Shown: positions 15,658 to 23,040 of the stretch, piece after piece
Layout of the letters: each line of letters starts with the position of its first letter
Position numbering within the stretch: the first letter of the stretch is position 1
Assembly: GCA_024278565.1 (NCBI GenBank)
Contig: JAJRSY010000125.1
Span: 1-28,850 of the forward strand
Origin: Bacteroidota bacterium
GTDB taxonomy: Bacteria > Bacteroidota > Bacteroidia > Flavobacteriales > Flavobacteriaceae
Direction: 5' to 3'
Length of the DNA: 28,850 nucleotides
Notes under the pieces: model-generated
What the model was told of the DNA's origin: nothing
Seen by the model: the letters and a program-made list of their open reading frames with translations, nothing else
Databases searched by the model: none
Position numbers and translations under genes: made by a program

Positions 15658-16548
15658 ATGAAAACGGTAATAGGGGGTTTATTAAGACTGGCCCGCCCCG
15701 CCAATCTACCCACGGCCGTGGCTGATATTCTGGCGGGTGTTGCCCTGACAGGAATTTTTTTTGAAGCGAACACGGAATTATTTCCCATACCTTCAGTTGC
15801 CTATCTCGTTTTTGCTTCCGTATTCCTGTATGCCGGTGGCGTTGTTCTCAATGATGTTTTCGATGTTGGACTTGATTCCGTAGAACGTCCTGAAAGACCT
15901 ATTCCAAGTGGATTGGTTTCCTTGGGGGCTGCCACGTTTTTTGGCGTATTTTTATTGTTATCGGGAATTGTACTGGCATTTTTCGTCAACCAACTTAGTG
16001 GTGCAATCGCCGTAATACTCGCTTTTTCGATTGTTTTTTATGATTCGATTTCAAAGAAGCACGGTTTTTTAGGGCCATTGAACATGGGTCTTTGCCGGGG
16101 TTTGAACCTGATGCTCGGTATGTCGGTTTTAGGTATGCTTAACCAATGGTGGTATGCTATTGTTCCCTTGGTGTATATTTTTGCCATAACACTCATCAGT
16201 AGGGGCGAGGTACACGGTAACAATAAAAAACATATTATTTGGGCGGGTATTTTGTACGCTCTCGTGATTTTGGGCGTTGTAGGTATGGTGGCGTTTAAAA
16301 CCGGGCAAATAGGCATAACGGCCCCTTTTTTAATGTTGTTCGCTTTTTTGGTGTATCGCCCCTTGATAAATGCCCACCGAAAAAATTCCCCAGAGAACAT
16401 AAAAAAAGCGGTTATGGCCGGTGTACTTTCGCTTATAGCGTTGGATGCTGCCTTGGCGGTTGGTTTTTCGGTCTGGTGGTATGGTTTGCTCATTTTATTG
16501 TTGTTGCCGTTATCCATACTTTTGTCAAAGCTTTTTGCTGTCACCTAA
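15658..16548 (+). CDS. eboC: EboC, UbiA-superfamily membrane prenyltransferase-like protein
   Basis: A 296-residue integral membrane protein with about eight or nine hydrophobic helices. The first aspartate motif of UbiA enzymes is intact: N65-D66-x-x-D69-x-x-x-D73 in LNDVFDVGLDSVERPERPIPSG, including the usual RPIPSG end. The second aspartate motif (D-x-x-x-D) of canonical UbiA prenyltransferases is not seen; the matching loop reads SRGEVHGNNK (181-190). So it binds a diphosphate-Mg2+ group on at least one side, but may not be a standard prenyltransferase. ebo clusters encode this protein as EboC. The ATG at 15658 follows a repeat-containing gap. A MITE-like element begins 3 bases after its stop codon. 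Confidence 0.87.
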   Translation: MKTVIGGLLRLARPANLPTAVADILAGVALTGIFFEANTELFPIPSVAYLVFASVFLYAGGVVLNDVFDVGLDSVERPERPIPSGLVSLGAATFFGVFLLLSGIVLAFFVNQLSGAIAVILAFSIVFYDSISKKHGFLGPLNMGLCRGLNLMLGMSVLGMLNQWWYAIVPLVYIFAITLISRGEVHGNNKKHIIWAGILYALVILGVVGMVAFKTGQIGITAPFLMLFAFLVYRPLINAHRKNSPENIKKAVMAGVLSLIALDAALAVGFSVWWYGLLILLLLPLSILLSKLFAVT

Positions 16549-16550
16549 TA

Positions 16551-16744
16551 AGTGACTGTAAATAAATAAGTGCTTTGAATTTGATTCAGAAATTTTGTTT
16601 TTTAATTGAGGCACGACATAGCGGGAGCTATGGGCGAGGTGGAGCAGTGGCAAAAGCATAGCCATAGCTATGGTTCTGTTTTTTAACGAAAAGTAAAGAC
16701 AAAATAGCAAGTCAAAACAGAGTAATTATTTATTTACAGTCACT
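16551..16744. mobile_element. MITE-like element between eboC and eboD
   Basis: Perfect 19-bp terminal inverted repeats AGTGACTGTAAATAAATAA (16551-16569) and TTATTTATTTACAGTCACT (16726-16744) enclose 194 bases with no ORF. Inside the ends the two arms stay imperfectly complementary for about 40 more bases, and a hairpin (CATAGCTATGG and neighbours) occupies the middle. This is the build of a non-autonomous transposable element, which uses a transposase supplied by a related IS. No clean target-site duplication is visible: CTAATA occurs at 16545-16550 and 16751-16756, but the second copy is 6 bases off the inverted repeat. Confidence 0.75.
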
Positions 16745-16764
16745 AAGTGACTAATAGTATTTCG

Positions 16765-17931
16765 ATGGAATTTAAACCTGTAGAGCAATCCTTCTCCGTA
16801 GCATTTCGCTATAAACTTCATTTTACGCAAAACCTGTTCGATATTGAGAACAGCTTGTTCAAGGATGTTTTAGAGGGATATAAAAAAAATGGGGCAATAA
16901 AATTGCTATTTGTTATCGATGATGGTGTCAGCGATAATCACCCCGATTTGTTAGATGCCATAACAAATTATTGCAACCATAATTCAAATAACCTACAACA
17001 TACGGCCAGCTTGGTTATTTCGGGTGGCGAGCAATCTAAGAACGATACAAAAAGTGTGGAGAAAGTCTTAAGGGCGATCAACGACGAACATATTGATCGG
17101 CATTCTTTTGTAGTGATCATTGGCGGTGGTGCCGTTCTCGACATGGCCGGGTATGCCGCTGCAATAGCACACAGAGGGGTGAAATTGATACGTGTGCCCA
17201 CAACGGTACTTTCTCAGAACGATGCAGCCGTGGGGGTGAAAAATGGAATCAATAGTTTTAAAAAGAAAAATTTCTTGGGCACCTTTGCACCTCCCTACGC
17301 CGTTATCAATGATTTTGATTTCTTGGGAACCTTAAAGCAAAGGGATTGGATTGCCGGAATTGCCGAAGCCGTCAAAGTGGCCCTTATAAAGGATAGGGGG
17401 TTTTTCGAATACCTGGAGTTGAACACAAATAAATTGAAAGAAAGGGATGCGAAATCTATGCACTATGTGATCTATAAATGTGCCAAAATGCACATGCACC
17501 ATATCGCACAAGGTGGCGACCCCTTTGAAAACGGATCTTCAAGACCGTTGGATTTTGGCCATTGGGCAGCGCATAAATTAGAACAACTGACAGATTATAA
17601 GCTCAGGCACGGGGAAGCCGTGGCAAAGGGTATAGCCCTTGACCTTACCTACGCCCAATTGTTGGGCTTGATAACAGAGGCTACCTTGGAACGAATTCTA
17701 AATCTAATGCGCCAAATAGGGTTCGATCTACAGGTTCCTTTGAAAAACGATGCTGAAAAAGATGTGTTGTTACAGGGCATTCAGGAATTTCAAGAACACC
17801 TGGGGGGCGAGCTTTGTGTCACCTTGATTTCAGGTTTGGGAAAGAAGCACGATGTAAACGAAATTGATTTAGAACGAATGAGGAAGGCGGTGACCGTCTT
17901 AAATGAATCTTGTAAATCGCAGATTGTGTAG
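16765..17931 (+). CDS. eboD: EboD, sugar phosphate cyclase (3-dehydroquinate synthase-like)
   Basis: A 388-residue NAD- and metal-dependent cyclase of the dehydroquinate synthase fold. The NAD loop GGGAVLDMAGYAA is at 120-132, followed by VPTTVLSQNDAAVGVKNGIN and KKNFLGTFAPP. The metal ligands are Glu201 (GIAEAVK), His266 (DFGHW) and His282 (LRHGEAV), with spacing close to E. coli AroB. Instead of the AroB LNLGHTFGH it has SSRPLDFGHWAAH, a sequence typical of other sugar phosphate cyclases, so it is unlikely to be the shikimate enzyme. The product is unknown. The frame extends to a GTG at 16747, just outside the MITE end, but the ATG at 16765 fits the family start (EFKPVEQSFSV). eboE begins at the base after its stop. 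Confidence 0.88.
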   Translation: MEFKPVEQSFSVAFRYKLHFTQNLFDIENSLFKDVLEGYKKNGAIKLLFVIDDGVSDNHPDLLDAITNYCNHNSNNLQHTASLVISGGEQSKNDTKSVEKVLRAINDEHIDRHSFVVIIGGGAVLDMAGYAAAIAHRGVKLIRVPTTVLSQNDAAVGVKNGINSFKKKNFLGTFAPPYAVINDFDFLGTLKQRDWIAGIAEAVKVALIKDRGFFEYLELNTNKLKERDAKSMHYVIYKCAKMHMHHIAQGGDPFENGSSRPLDFGHWAAHKLEQLTDYKLRHGEAVAKGIALDLTYAQLLGLITEATLERILNLMRQIGFDLQVPLKNDAEKDVLLQGIQEFQEHLGGELCVTLISGLGKKHDVNEIDLERMRKAVTVLNESCKSQIV

Positions 17932-19125
17932 ATGCTGATCAACAATACATACCACCTTACCTATTGTACCAATATTCACCCAGGTTCGAATTGGAAACAT
18001 ACGTTCAATAGCCTAAAAGAGTATGTCCCCCATATAAAAAAAGAGGTTTCCCCTGATAAACCGTTCGGGTTGGGACTGCGCCTGTCAAATAAAGCAAGTG
18101 AGGAGCTCAATGAAAAAAAATACCTTCCAGAATTCAAGCAATGGTTACATCAAAACGATATTTACGTATTTACCATGAACGGATTTCCTTACGGTAACTT
18201 TCATGACGAGCGGGTAAAAGACAAGGTACATGCCCCAGATTGGACGGCCAAAGAAAGGCTCGCCTATACCAAACGTCTTTTTAAGCAATTGGCCGAATTG
18301 CTTCCAGAGGGAATGTCAGGCGGTATTTCCACCTCTCCCATCAGTTATAAACATTGGCACGGATCCGAAGAACTAAGGAAAAAGACTTTTGAAGAAGGAG
18401 CAAAACACCTTTCAGAAATAGTGGTCCAACTCTATAGATTAGAACATGAAAAGGGAAAATACCTGCATTTGGATATAGAACCCGAACCAGACGGATTGAT
18501 TGAGAACAGCGATGAGGTTTTGGTTTTTTTTAAAGACCACCTAGTGCCGATTGCAAGTCGATTTTTAAAAAAGCAGTTGGGAAAAGAAACCGAGGAAGCC
18601 GAGAAGCTGATAAAACGTTACATTACGGTCTGTTATGACATCTGCCATTTCTCATTGGCCTTTGAAGACCCCGAAAATACGTTCAAGAAATTTGACAAAG
18701 CAGGTATAAAAGTCGGAAAGATCCAAGTAAGTGCTGCCTTGAAGATCATATACAAAGAAGCAGAGAAAGAGGCGATATGGAAATCGCTTTCAAGTTTTAA
18801 CGAACCCACCTATTTGCACCAAGTGACCGAGAAAGTGGGCGGTACGGTAAGAACATACAATGATCTGCCGATGGTTTTGGAAAACAGAAAAGACTTTACC
18901 GAACTCCGTGCCCATTTTCATGTGCCCATTTTCTTAGAGCGGTTCGAAAAGTTGTTCTCAACCCAAGATCATATTTTAAAAGTACTTGATTATTTAAAAC
19001 AGCATACCGTTTCAGCGCATTTGGAGATAGAGACCTATACCTGGGAAGTACTTCCTAAAGAACTTAAACGAGACTTGTCAGAGTCCATTGTTCGAGAAAT
19101 CAATTGGTTAAAAGAGAGATTGTAA
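17932..19125 (+). CDS. eboE: EboE, xylose isomerase-like TIM-barrel protein
   Basis: A 397-residue protein of the AP endonuclease 2 / xylose isomerase TIM-barrel superfamily. Candidate metal ligands are seen along the strands: Glu in LHLDIEPEPDGL, Asp and His in VCYDICHFSLAFED, Gln in KIQVSAAL, and Glu in AHLEIETYTWEVLP. The start NNTYHLTYCTNIHPG is characteristic of EboE. It is soluble, without signal peptide. The stop codon TAG of eboD is immediately followed by its ATG, and eboF begins 4 bases after its stop, so the three genes form one tight unit. Substrate unknown; an isomerase or epimerase acting on an EboD product is inference. Confidence 0.86.
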   Translation: MLINNTYHLTYCTNIHPGSNWKHTFNSLKEYVPHIKKEVSPDKPFGLGLRLSNKASEELNEKKYLPEFKQWLHQNDIYVFTMNGFPYGNFHDERVKDKVHAPDWTAKERLAYTKRLFKQLAELLPEGMSGGISTSPISYKHWHGSEELRKKTFEEGAKHLSEIVVQLYRLEHEKGKYLHLDIEPEPDGLIENSDEVLVFFKDHLVPIASRFLKKQLGKETEEAEKLIKRYITVCYDICHFSLAFEDPENTFKKFDKAGIKVGKIQVSAALKIIYKEAEKEAIWKSLSSFNEPTYLHQVTEKVGGTVRTYNDLPMVLENRKDFTELRAHFHVPIFLERFEKLFSTQDHILKVLDYLKQHTVSAHLEIETYTWEVLPKELKRDLSESIVREINWLKERL

Positions 19126-19129
19126 TCCC

Positions 19130-20506
19130 ATGAAAAAAACAGTGGTGATAAATGTAGTGGGCTTGACAAAGCGCCTAATTGGTGAGCACACTCCCTTTAT
19201 CAAATCGTTTTTGGATCAGGGTAGATCAGCTTTGATAAGACCGGTGCTGCCTGCGGTCACCTGTACGGCCCAGTCTACTTACCTTACCGGAAAACACCCC
19301 TCAGAACACGGTATCGTGGGTGACGGATGGTATTTTAAAGACGAGTGCGAAGTGAAATTCTGGAGGCAATCGAACAAACTGGTTAAAAGTGAAAAAATAT
19401 GGGACAAGCTGAAAAAAGAGAATCCTGGGTTCACCTGTGCCAATATGTTCTGGTGGTACAATATGTACGGCACCACCGATTTTGGTGTAACTCCCCGCCC
19501 GAATTATTTGGCAGATGGCAGAAAGATCCCCGATATATATTCCCATCCCGCTGAATTGCGCGACATCTTGCAAAATGAACTGGGCACCTTTCCGCTGTTT
19601 CATTTTTGGGGACCGAAAACATCGATAAGATCAAGCCAATGGATCGCCGATGCCACCACAAAAACAGATCAGCTGTACGACCCCACCCTTACCTTGGTCT
19701 ATTTACCGCATCTTGATTATAACCTGCAAAGGCACGGGATCGATTTTGAGATCATTTTTAAAGACCTTAACGAAATTGATGCCGTGGTGAAGCAGTTGGT
19801 GACCTATTACCAAAAGCAAGATGCGAATATCATCCTCTTGTCAGAATACGGTATAACCAATGTGAACAATCCCGTTCATTTGAACAGGGTATTGCGTAAA
19901 GCGGGCTATTTGAACATTAGGGTCGAGCGTGGGCTTGAGCTAATGGATCCAGGTGTCAGCAAGGCCTTTGCCGTTGCCGATCATCAGATCGCACATATTT
20001 ATCTGAACGACCCATCGCTTAAATCAAAGGTCAAGGAATTGTTGGGAAAGGTGGTCGGAGTTGAAAAAGTGTTGGAGGGAGAGGCTATAAAAGAAGTACA
20101 TTTGAACCATGAACGCTGTGGCGATCTAGTGGTTTTGGCAGATGCAGGTTCGTGGTTCACCTATTATTTTTGGTTTGATGATGCCAAAGCCCCCGATTAT
20201 GCCCGAATGGTGGATATTCATAAAAAACCGGGCTATGATCCCGTTGAGATGCTAACCGACCCCAAAGACAAATTGGTCATGGCCAAGATTATTTCGAAGC
20301 TGATAAAAAAGAAAATGGGCTTTAGAACCGTTATGGATATTATTCCTTTGGATGCCAAGTTGGTAAAAGGTTCACATGGAAGGATTCCCGAGGACACTGA
20401 TGATTTTCCTATTTTTATTTCGAATAATAAGGGCTGGGAAACTAACAAAATGTTACAATCAACTGAGGTATTTCGTATCTTAGAGCAGCATATATTAAGC
20501 CAGTGA
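19130..20506 (+). CDS. eboF: EboF, alkaline phosphatase / nucleotide pyrophosphatase superfamily protein
   Basis: A 458-residue protein with the type I phosphodiesterase / nucleotide pyrophosphatase fold. The nucleophile region PAVTCTAQSTYLTG (Thr44) and HPSEHGIVGDGW match NPP enzymes. Further matches are YLPHLDYNLQRHG (Asp196, His202), HKKPGYDP and LVKGSHGR (His416). Two canonical ligand positions differ: the first Asp-Gly is VVG (Val10), and the SDHGM motif reads SEYGI (Glu239, Tyr240). So one of the two metal sites appears incomplete. No signal peptide is present, suggesting cytosolic location. It is the last gene of the ebo operon and follows eboE by 4 bases. Confidence 0.85.
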   Translation: MKKTVVINVVGLTKRLIGEHTPFIKSFLDQGRSALIRPVLPAVTCTAQSTYLTGKHPSEHGIVGDGWYFKDECEVKFWRQSNKLVKSEKIWDKLKKENPGFTCANMFWWYNMYGTTDFGVTPRPNYLADGRKIPDIYSHPAELRDILQNELGTFPLFHFWGPKTSIRSSQWIADATTKTDQLYDPTLTLVYLPHLDYNLQRHGIDFEIIFKDLNEIDAVVKQLVTYYQKQDANIILLSEYGITNVNNPVHLNRVLRKAGYLNIRVERGLELMDPGVSKAFAVADHQIAHIYLNDPSLKSKVKELLGKVVGVEKVLEGEAIKEVHLNHERCGDLVVLADAGSWFTYYFWFDDAKAPDYARMVDIHKKPGYDPVEMLTDPKDKLVMAKIISKLIKKKMGFRTVMDIIPLDAKLVKGSHGRIPEDTDDFPIFISNNKGWETNKMLQSTEVFRILEQHILSQ

Positions 20507-20580
20507 CACTAGACGGATGGACATTAGACGATAGACTTACTTATTTTTAGTAGGTTGAAACTAATCAAATACCTATAAAC

Positions 20581-20660
20581 ATGAAAAAGTTTAGGAGTTT
20601 AACAAATAAGTTTAGAAGTTTAACTTAACTGTGATAAAACGTCTAAATTTATTTGTTAAA
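20581..20660. repeat. AT-rich repeat block: two 21-bp tandem units with an inverted copy
   Basis: Two tandem units of the form AAGTTTAGRAGTTTAAC start at 20587 and 20608, 21 bases apart. TTTAACAAATAAGTTTA (20598-20614) is mirrored by TAAATTTATTTGTTAAA (20644-20660) with one mismatch, so a long hairpin is possible. An ATG at 20581 reads through the units for 15 codons (MKKFRSLTNKFRSLT, stop at 20626-20628). I regard this as a by-product of the 21-bp unit rather than a gene. The rest of the 191-base gap (20507-20697) contains short TAGACGATAGAC-like words and nothing else clear. Confidence 0.6.
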
Positions 20661-20697
20661 CGAAACATCTAAACCACCGACTTTTAAATTTTTCAAA

Positions 20698-21057
20698 ATG
20701 AAAGTAATATTTAAGGTAACCGGATTTATTTTTGCCGTTCTGTTTTTGATTTCGGCAGTACTACAGTACAATGACCCAGATGCTTTTGTTTGGATTGTTA
20801 TTTGGGGCGTAGCTGCTTTGGTTTCTTTTGCATTTGCCTTGAACAGGGTTTCTTTTGTGGTTACCTTGATTATGGGTGTTTTGTGCTTTGCGGGGTTCTT
20901 CTATCTATATCCGCCCAAGTTTGAAGGCTTTGAAATTGGAGCTGGCGATATCGTCAATATTGAGTTGGGTAGAGAAGCCTTTGGTCTGTTGATAATAGCG
21001 ATTGTAATGTTTATATATACACTTCGAATACGAATTTCGGGCAAATCAAAGGTCTAG
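20698..21057 (+). CDS. TMEM220-family small membrane protein
   Basis: A 119-residue protein with about four hydrophobic segments (near 5-20, 29-46, 49-65 and 90-108). It carries the family marker LQYNDPDAFVWIVIWG (22-37), which matches the QYNDPD motif of TMEM220-like proteins. The function of the family is unknown. The frame runs back to a TTG at 20653, but the ATG at 20698 starts directly before the first membrane segment and fits the family. Its last 12 bases overlap the 3' end of dnaX on the opposite strand, so the two genes converge with no space for a terminator outside coding sequence. Confidence 0.8.
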   Translation: MKVIFKVTGFIFAVLFLISAVLQYNDPDAFVWIVIWGVAALVSFAFALNRVSFVVTLIMGVLCFAGFFYLYPPKFEGFEIGAGDIVNIELGREAFGLLIIAIVMFIYTLRIRISGKSKV

Positions 21058-22905
21058 GTCGAACTCTTTTCGGAGTAGATCGATTGCCGGGTTCTTTTTT
21101 CGCAGTTTCTCATATTTTTCCTCAGGGGTGAAAGCGAACTTTTTTGCTGTTTTCTCGTTGACCGTAATGCTGAGGCTGATGAAATGGTTGTTCAATTTTA
21201 ATTTTAGATATTCCATCAGGTCGTATTGCTCACGCTCGATTTCCTTTTTCATGGTATCGTTCGGCATTTCGATACAAATGGTAGTTTCATCTTTCAATTT
21301 AGGCAGGTCGGTGTGTAGGTTCGAGGCCAATATTTTGCGCCCTTCCTTGTCGATTTTTTGAACAAAATCAGCCCAATGTTGTTGCAACGTTTCTACGGTA
21401 AAAGCTTCATTGGGCAATTGGCTTTCGTCAATGTTCGCATCTTTTTTACTGCGTTCGTGTTCTTTCTTTGCCTTTATACTTGATATGGAAAGACCCGAAA
21501 CCCTTTTTGCTGCAGGTTTAATATCGATTTGATTGGCTACAATGGTTTCTTCTTTGGTAATAGTAGGGAGCACCTCTGTTTGGATTTCTGTTATTGGGTT
21601 CTGTGTAGTCTTGGGTACTTCTTGTTTAGCGACATTATGGTCTATTACAGAAATAGAATCAGGATTTGTAATGACCAAAGGTGCGTCGTCAGAGGCATCC
21701 GATGGTTCAGAAGCGACTTCGATTTTTGCAATACTGATTTCTTCGGAAGGTTTTTTAGAAACGTTCATCCCCCTAAAAAAGGAAGCAGGAGCAATATATT
21801 CAATTGTGGTATTCGCTAAAGCTACCGATTCAGGATTTTTTTTTTCTCCATCAAAATCGATGGAGGCCAGTTTCATTAACGAAAGTTCTACTAAAAGCCG
21901 TTGGTTCTTACTGGTCTTGTATTTAAGATCGCAGTCGTTGGCAATGTTCAAAGCCTTTAACAAAAAGGAATTGGAGGTTTTTTTAGACTGTTCGAGATAG
22001 CTTTTTTTGGCGGTCTCGCCCACTTCCAATAAATCGATGGTGCTTTGATGTTGGCATACCATAAGGTCTCTGAAATGTGAGGCCAGTCCGCTGATAAAAT
22101 GGTGGCCATCAAAGCCCAGTGCAAGGGTTCTGTTGAACAAAAGCAGTAATTCGGGTATGTTGTGCTCTAAAATAAGATCCGTAGCTTCAAAATAAGTGTC
22201 GTAATCAAGTACGTTCAGGTTTTCGGTTACCGCTTTTCGGGTCAATTGTTTACCGGAAAAACTAACCACCCTATCAAAGATGGAAAGTGCGTCGCGCATG
22301 GCTCCATCAGCCTTTTGGGCGATAATGTGAAGGGCATCATCTTCGGCTTCAATACCTTGGCTCTCGGCGATGTGCTTTAGGTATTCGGCGGTATCCTTTA
22401 CGGTGATGCGCTTGAAATCAAAAATCTGGCAACGTGATAATATGGTGGGTATGATCTTGTGCTTCTCGGTGGTCGCCAATATGAATATGGCGTGTTTTGG
22501 TGGCTCTTCCAATGTTTTTAAAAATGCATTGAAGGCCGATGTCGAGAGCATGTGCACCTCATCGATTATATAAACTTTGTAGTTGCCCACTTGGGGCGGA
22601 ATACGAACCTGATCGATCAAATTACGAATATCATCGACCGAATTGTTCGAAGCGGCATCAAGCTCAAAAATATTAAAGGCAAAATCCTCGTCTTCCCCTT
22701 GGGTGCCATCTGAATTGATTTGTTTCGCCAAAATACGTGCACAAGTGGTCTTGCCCACACCACGAGGTCCACAAAAAAGAAGCGCCTGCGCCAAATGATT
22801 ATTTTCAATGGCATTCTGCAAGGTGTTGGTAATGGCTTTTTGACCTACCACATCTTTGAATGTCTGGGGTCTGTACTTTCGGGCTGATACTACAAAAGGT
22901 TCCAA
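21046..22905 (-). CDS. dnaX: DNA polymerase III subunit tau (and possibly gamma)
   Basis: DnaX is the motor of the replication clamp loader. The 619-residue protein has Walker A GPRGVGKT (46-53), ELDAASNN (81-88), Walker B IIDEVHML (113-120) and the SRC arginine-finger motif (157-159). Domain III ends near LLVELSLMKLAS (337-348), followed by a variable Ser/Glu-rich linker and a C-terminal tau region. Two oddities: the four-cysteine zinc module normally between Walker A and DAAS is absent (only Cys55 remains; an acidic stretch QGEDEDFAF takes its place), and an A10 run encodes EKKN (354-357). The start is TTG at 22905: an in-frame TAA lies four codons upstream and no ATG is available, while EPFVVSARKYRPQTF is the family N-terminus. 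Confidence 0.94.
   Translation of the reverse strand: MEPFVVSARKYRPQTFKDVVGQKAITNTLQNAIENNHLAQALLFCGPRGVGKTTCARILAKQINSDGTQGEDEDFAFNIFELDAASNNSVDDIRNLIDQVRIPPQVGNYKVYIIDEVHMLSTSAFNAFLKTLEEPPKHAIFILATTEKHKIIPTILSRCQIFDFKRITVKDTAEYLKHIAESQGIEAEDDALHIIAQKADGAMRDALSIFDRVVSFSGKQLTRKAVTENLNVLDYDTYFEATDLILEHNIPELLLLFNRTLALGFDGHHFISGLASHFRDLMVCQHQSTIDLLEVGETAKKSYLEQSKKTSNSFLLKALNIANDCDLKYKTSKNQRLLVELSLMKLASIDFDGEKKNPESVALANTTIEYIAPASFFRGMNVSKKPSEEISIAKIEVASEPSDASDDAPLVITNPDSISVIDHNVAKQEVPKTTQNPITEIQTEVLPTITKEETIVANQIDIKPAAKRVSGLSISSIKAKKEHERSKKDANIDESQLPNEAFTVETLQQHWADFVQKIDKEGRKILASNLHTDLPKLKDETTICIEMPNDTMKKEIEREQYDLMEYLKLKLNNHFISLSITVNEKTAKKFAFTPEEKYEKLRKKNPAIDLLRKEFDLDL
21836..21845 (-). other. 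A10 homopolymer in dnaX, candidate slippage site
   Basis: The coding (minus) strand reads GGAG, ten A, TCCTGA. In frame this is G-E-K-K-N-P. One extra A gives E-K-K-K-S-stop (358 residues); one fewer gives E-K-K-I-L-N-R-stop (360 residues). The position is right after clamp-loader domain III. Thermus thermophilus dnaX uses transcriptional slippage on an A9 run to make its gamma subunit. Confidence 0.6.
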
Positions 22906-22945
22906 TATTCGGGTTTAAGGTTTTCGTCGGTTCTGCGACGGTCTA

Positions 22946-22975
22946 CAAATATAAAAATAGCAATGTACTATCAAA
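22946..22975 (-). promoter_or_regulatory. Bacteroidota-type promoter of dnaX
   Basis: On the minus strand TTTG (22975-22972), 18 bases, then TATATTTG (22953-22946), an exact -33/-7 pair. Transcription would start near 22940, about 35 bases before the TTG start codon. A small hairpin CGTCG/CGACG (22925-22940) lies at the 5' end of the leader. Confidence 0.75.
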
Positions 22976-23028
22976 GGGCTCCAAAGGGGATTAAGTGAAT
23001 TTTTATCAACAATTATCGCTTATTCAGT

Positions 23029-23036
23029 TACCTTTG
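23029..23036 (+). promoter_or_regulatory. -7 element of rnpB
   Basis: TACCTTTG is an exact TAnnTTTG match ending 4 bases before the first base-paired nucleotide of RNase P RNA. The distance agrees with a start near 23040-23043. The -33 region (TTTTT at 23000-23004) is weak and too far away. Confidence 0.6.
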
Positions 23037-23040
23037 CCCC

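Noticed and set aside
16545..16756. CTAATA as a target-site duplication of the MITE-like element
   Set aside because: The left copy abuts the terminal repeat but the right copy is separated from it by six bases, so it may be chance.
16747..16764. GTG start for eboD
   Set aside because: It would add six residues derived from sequence at the edge of the MITE; the ATG at 16765 begins the conserved part.
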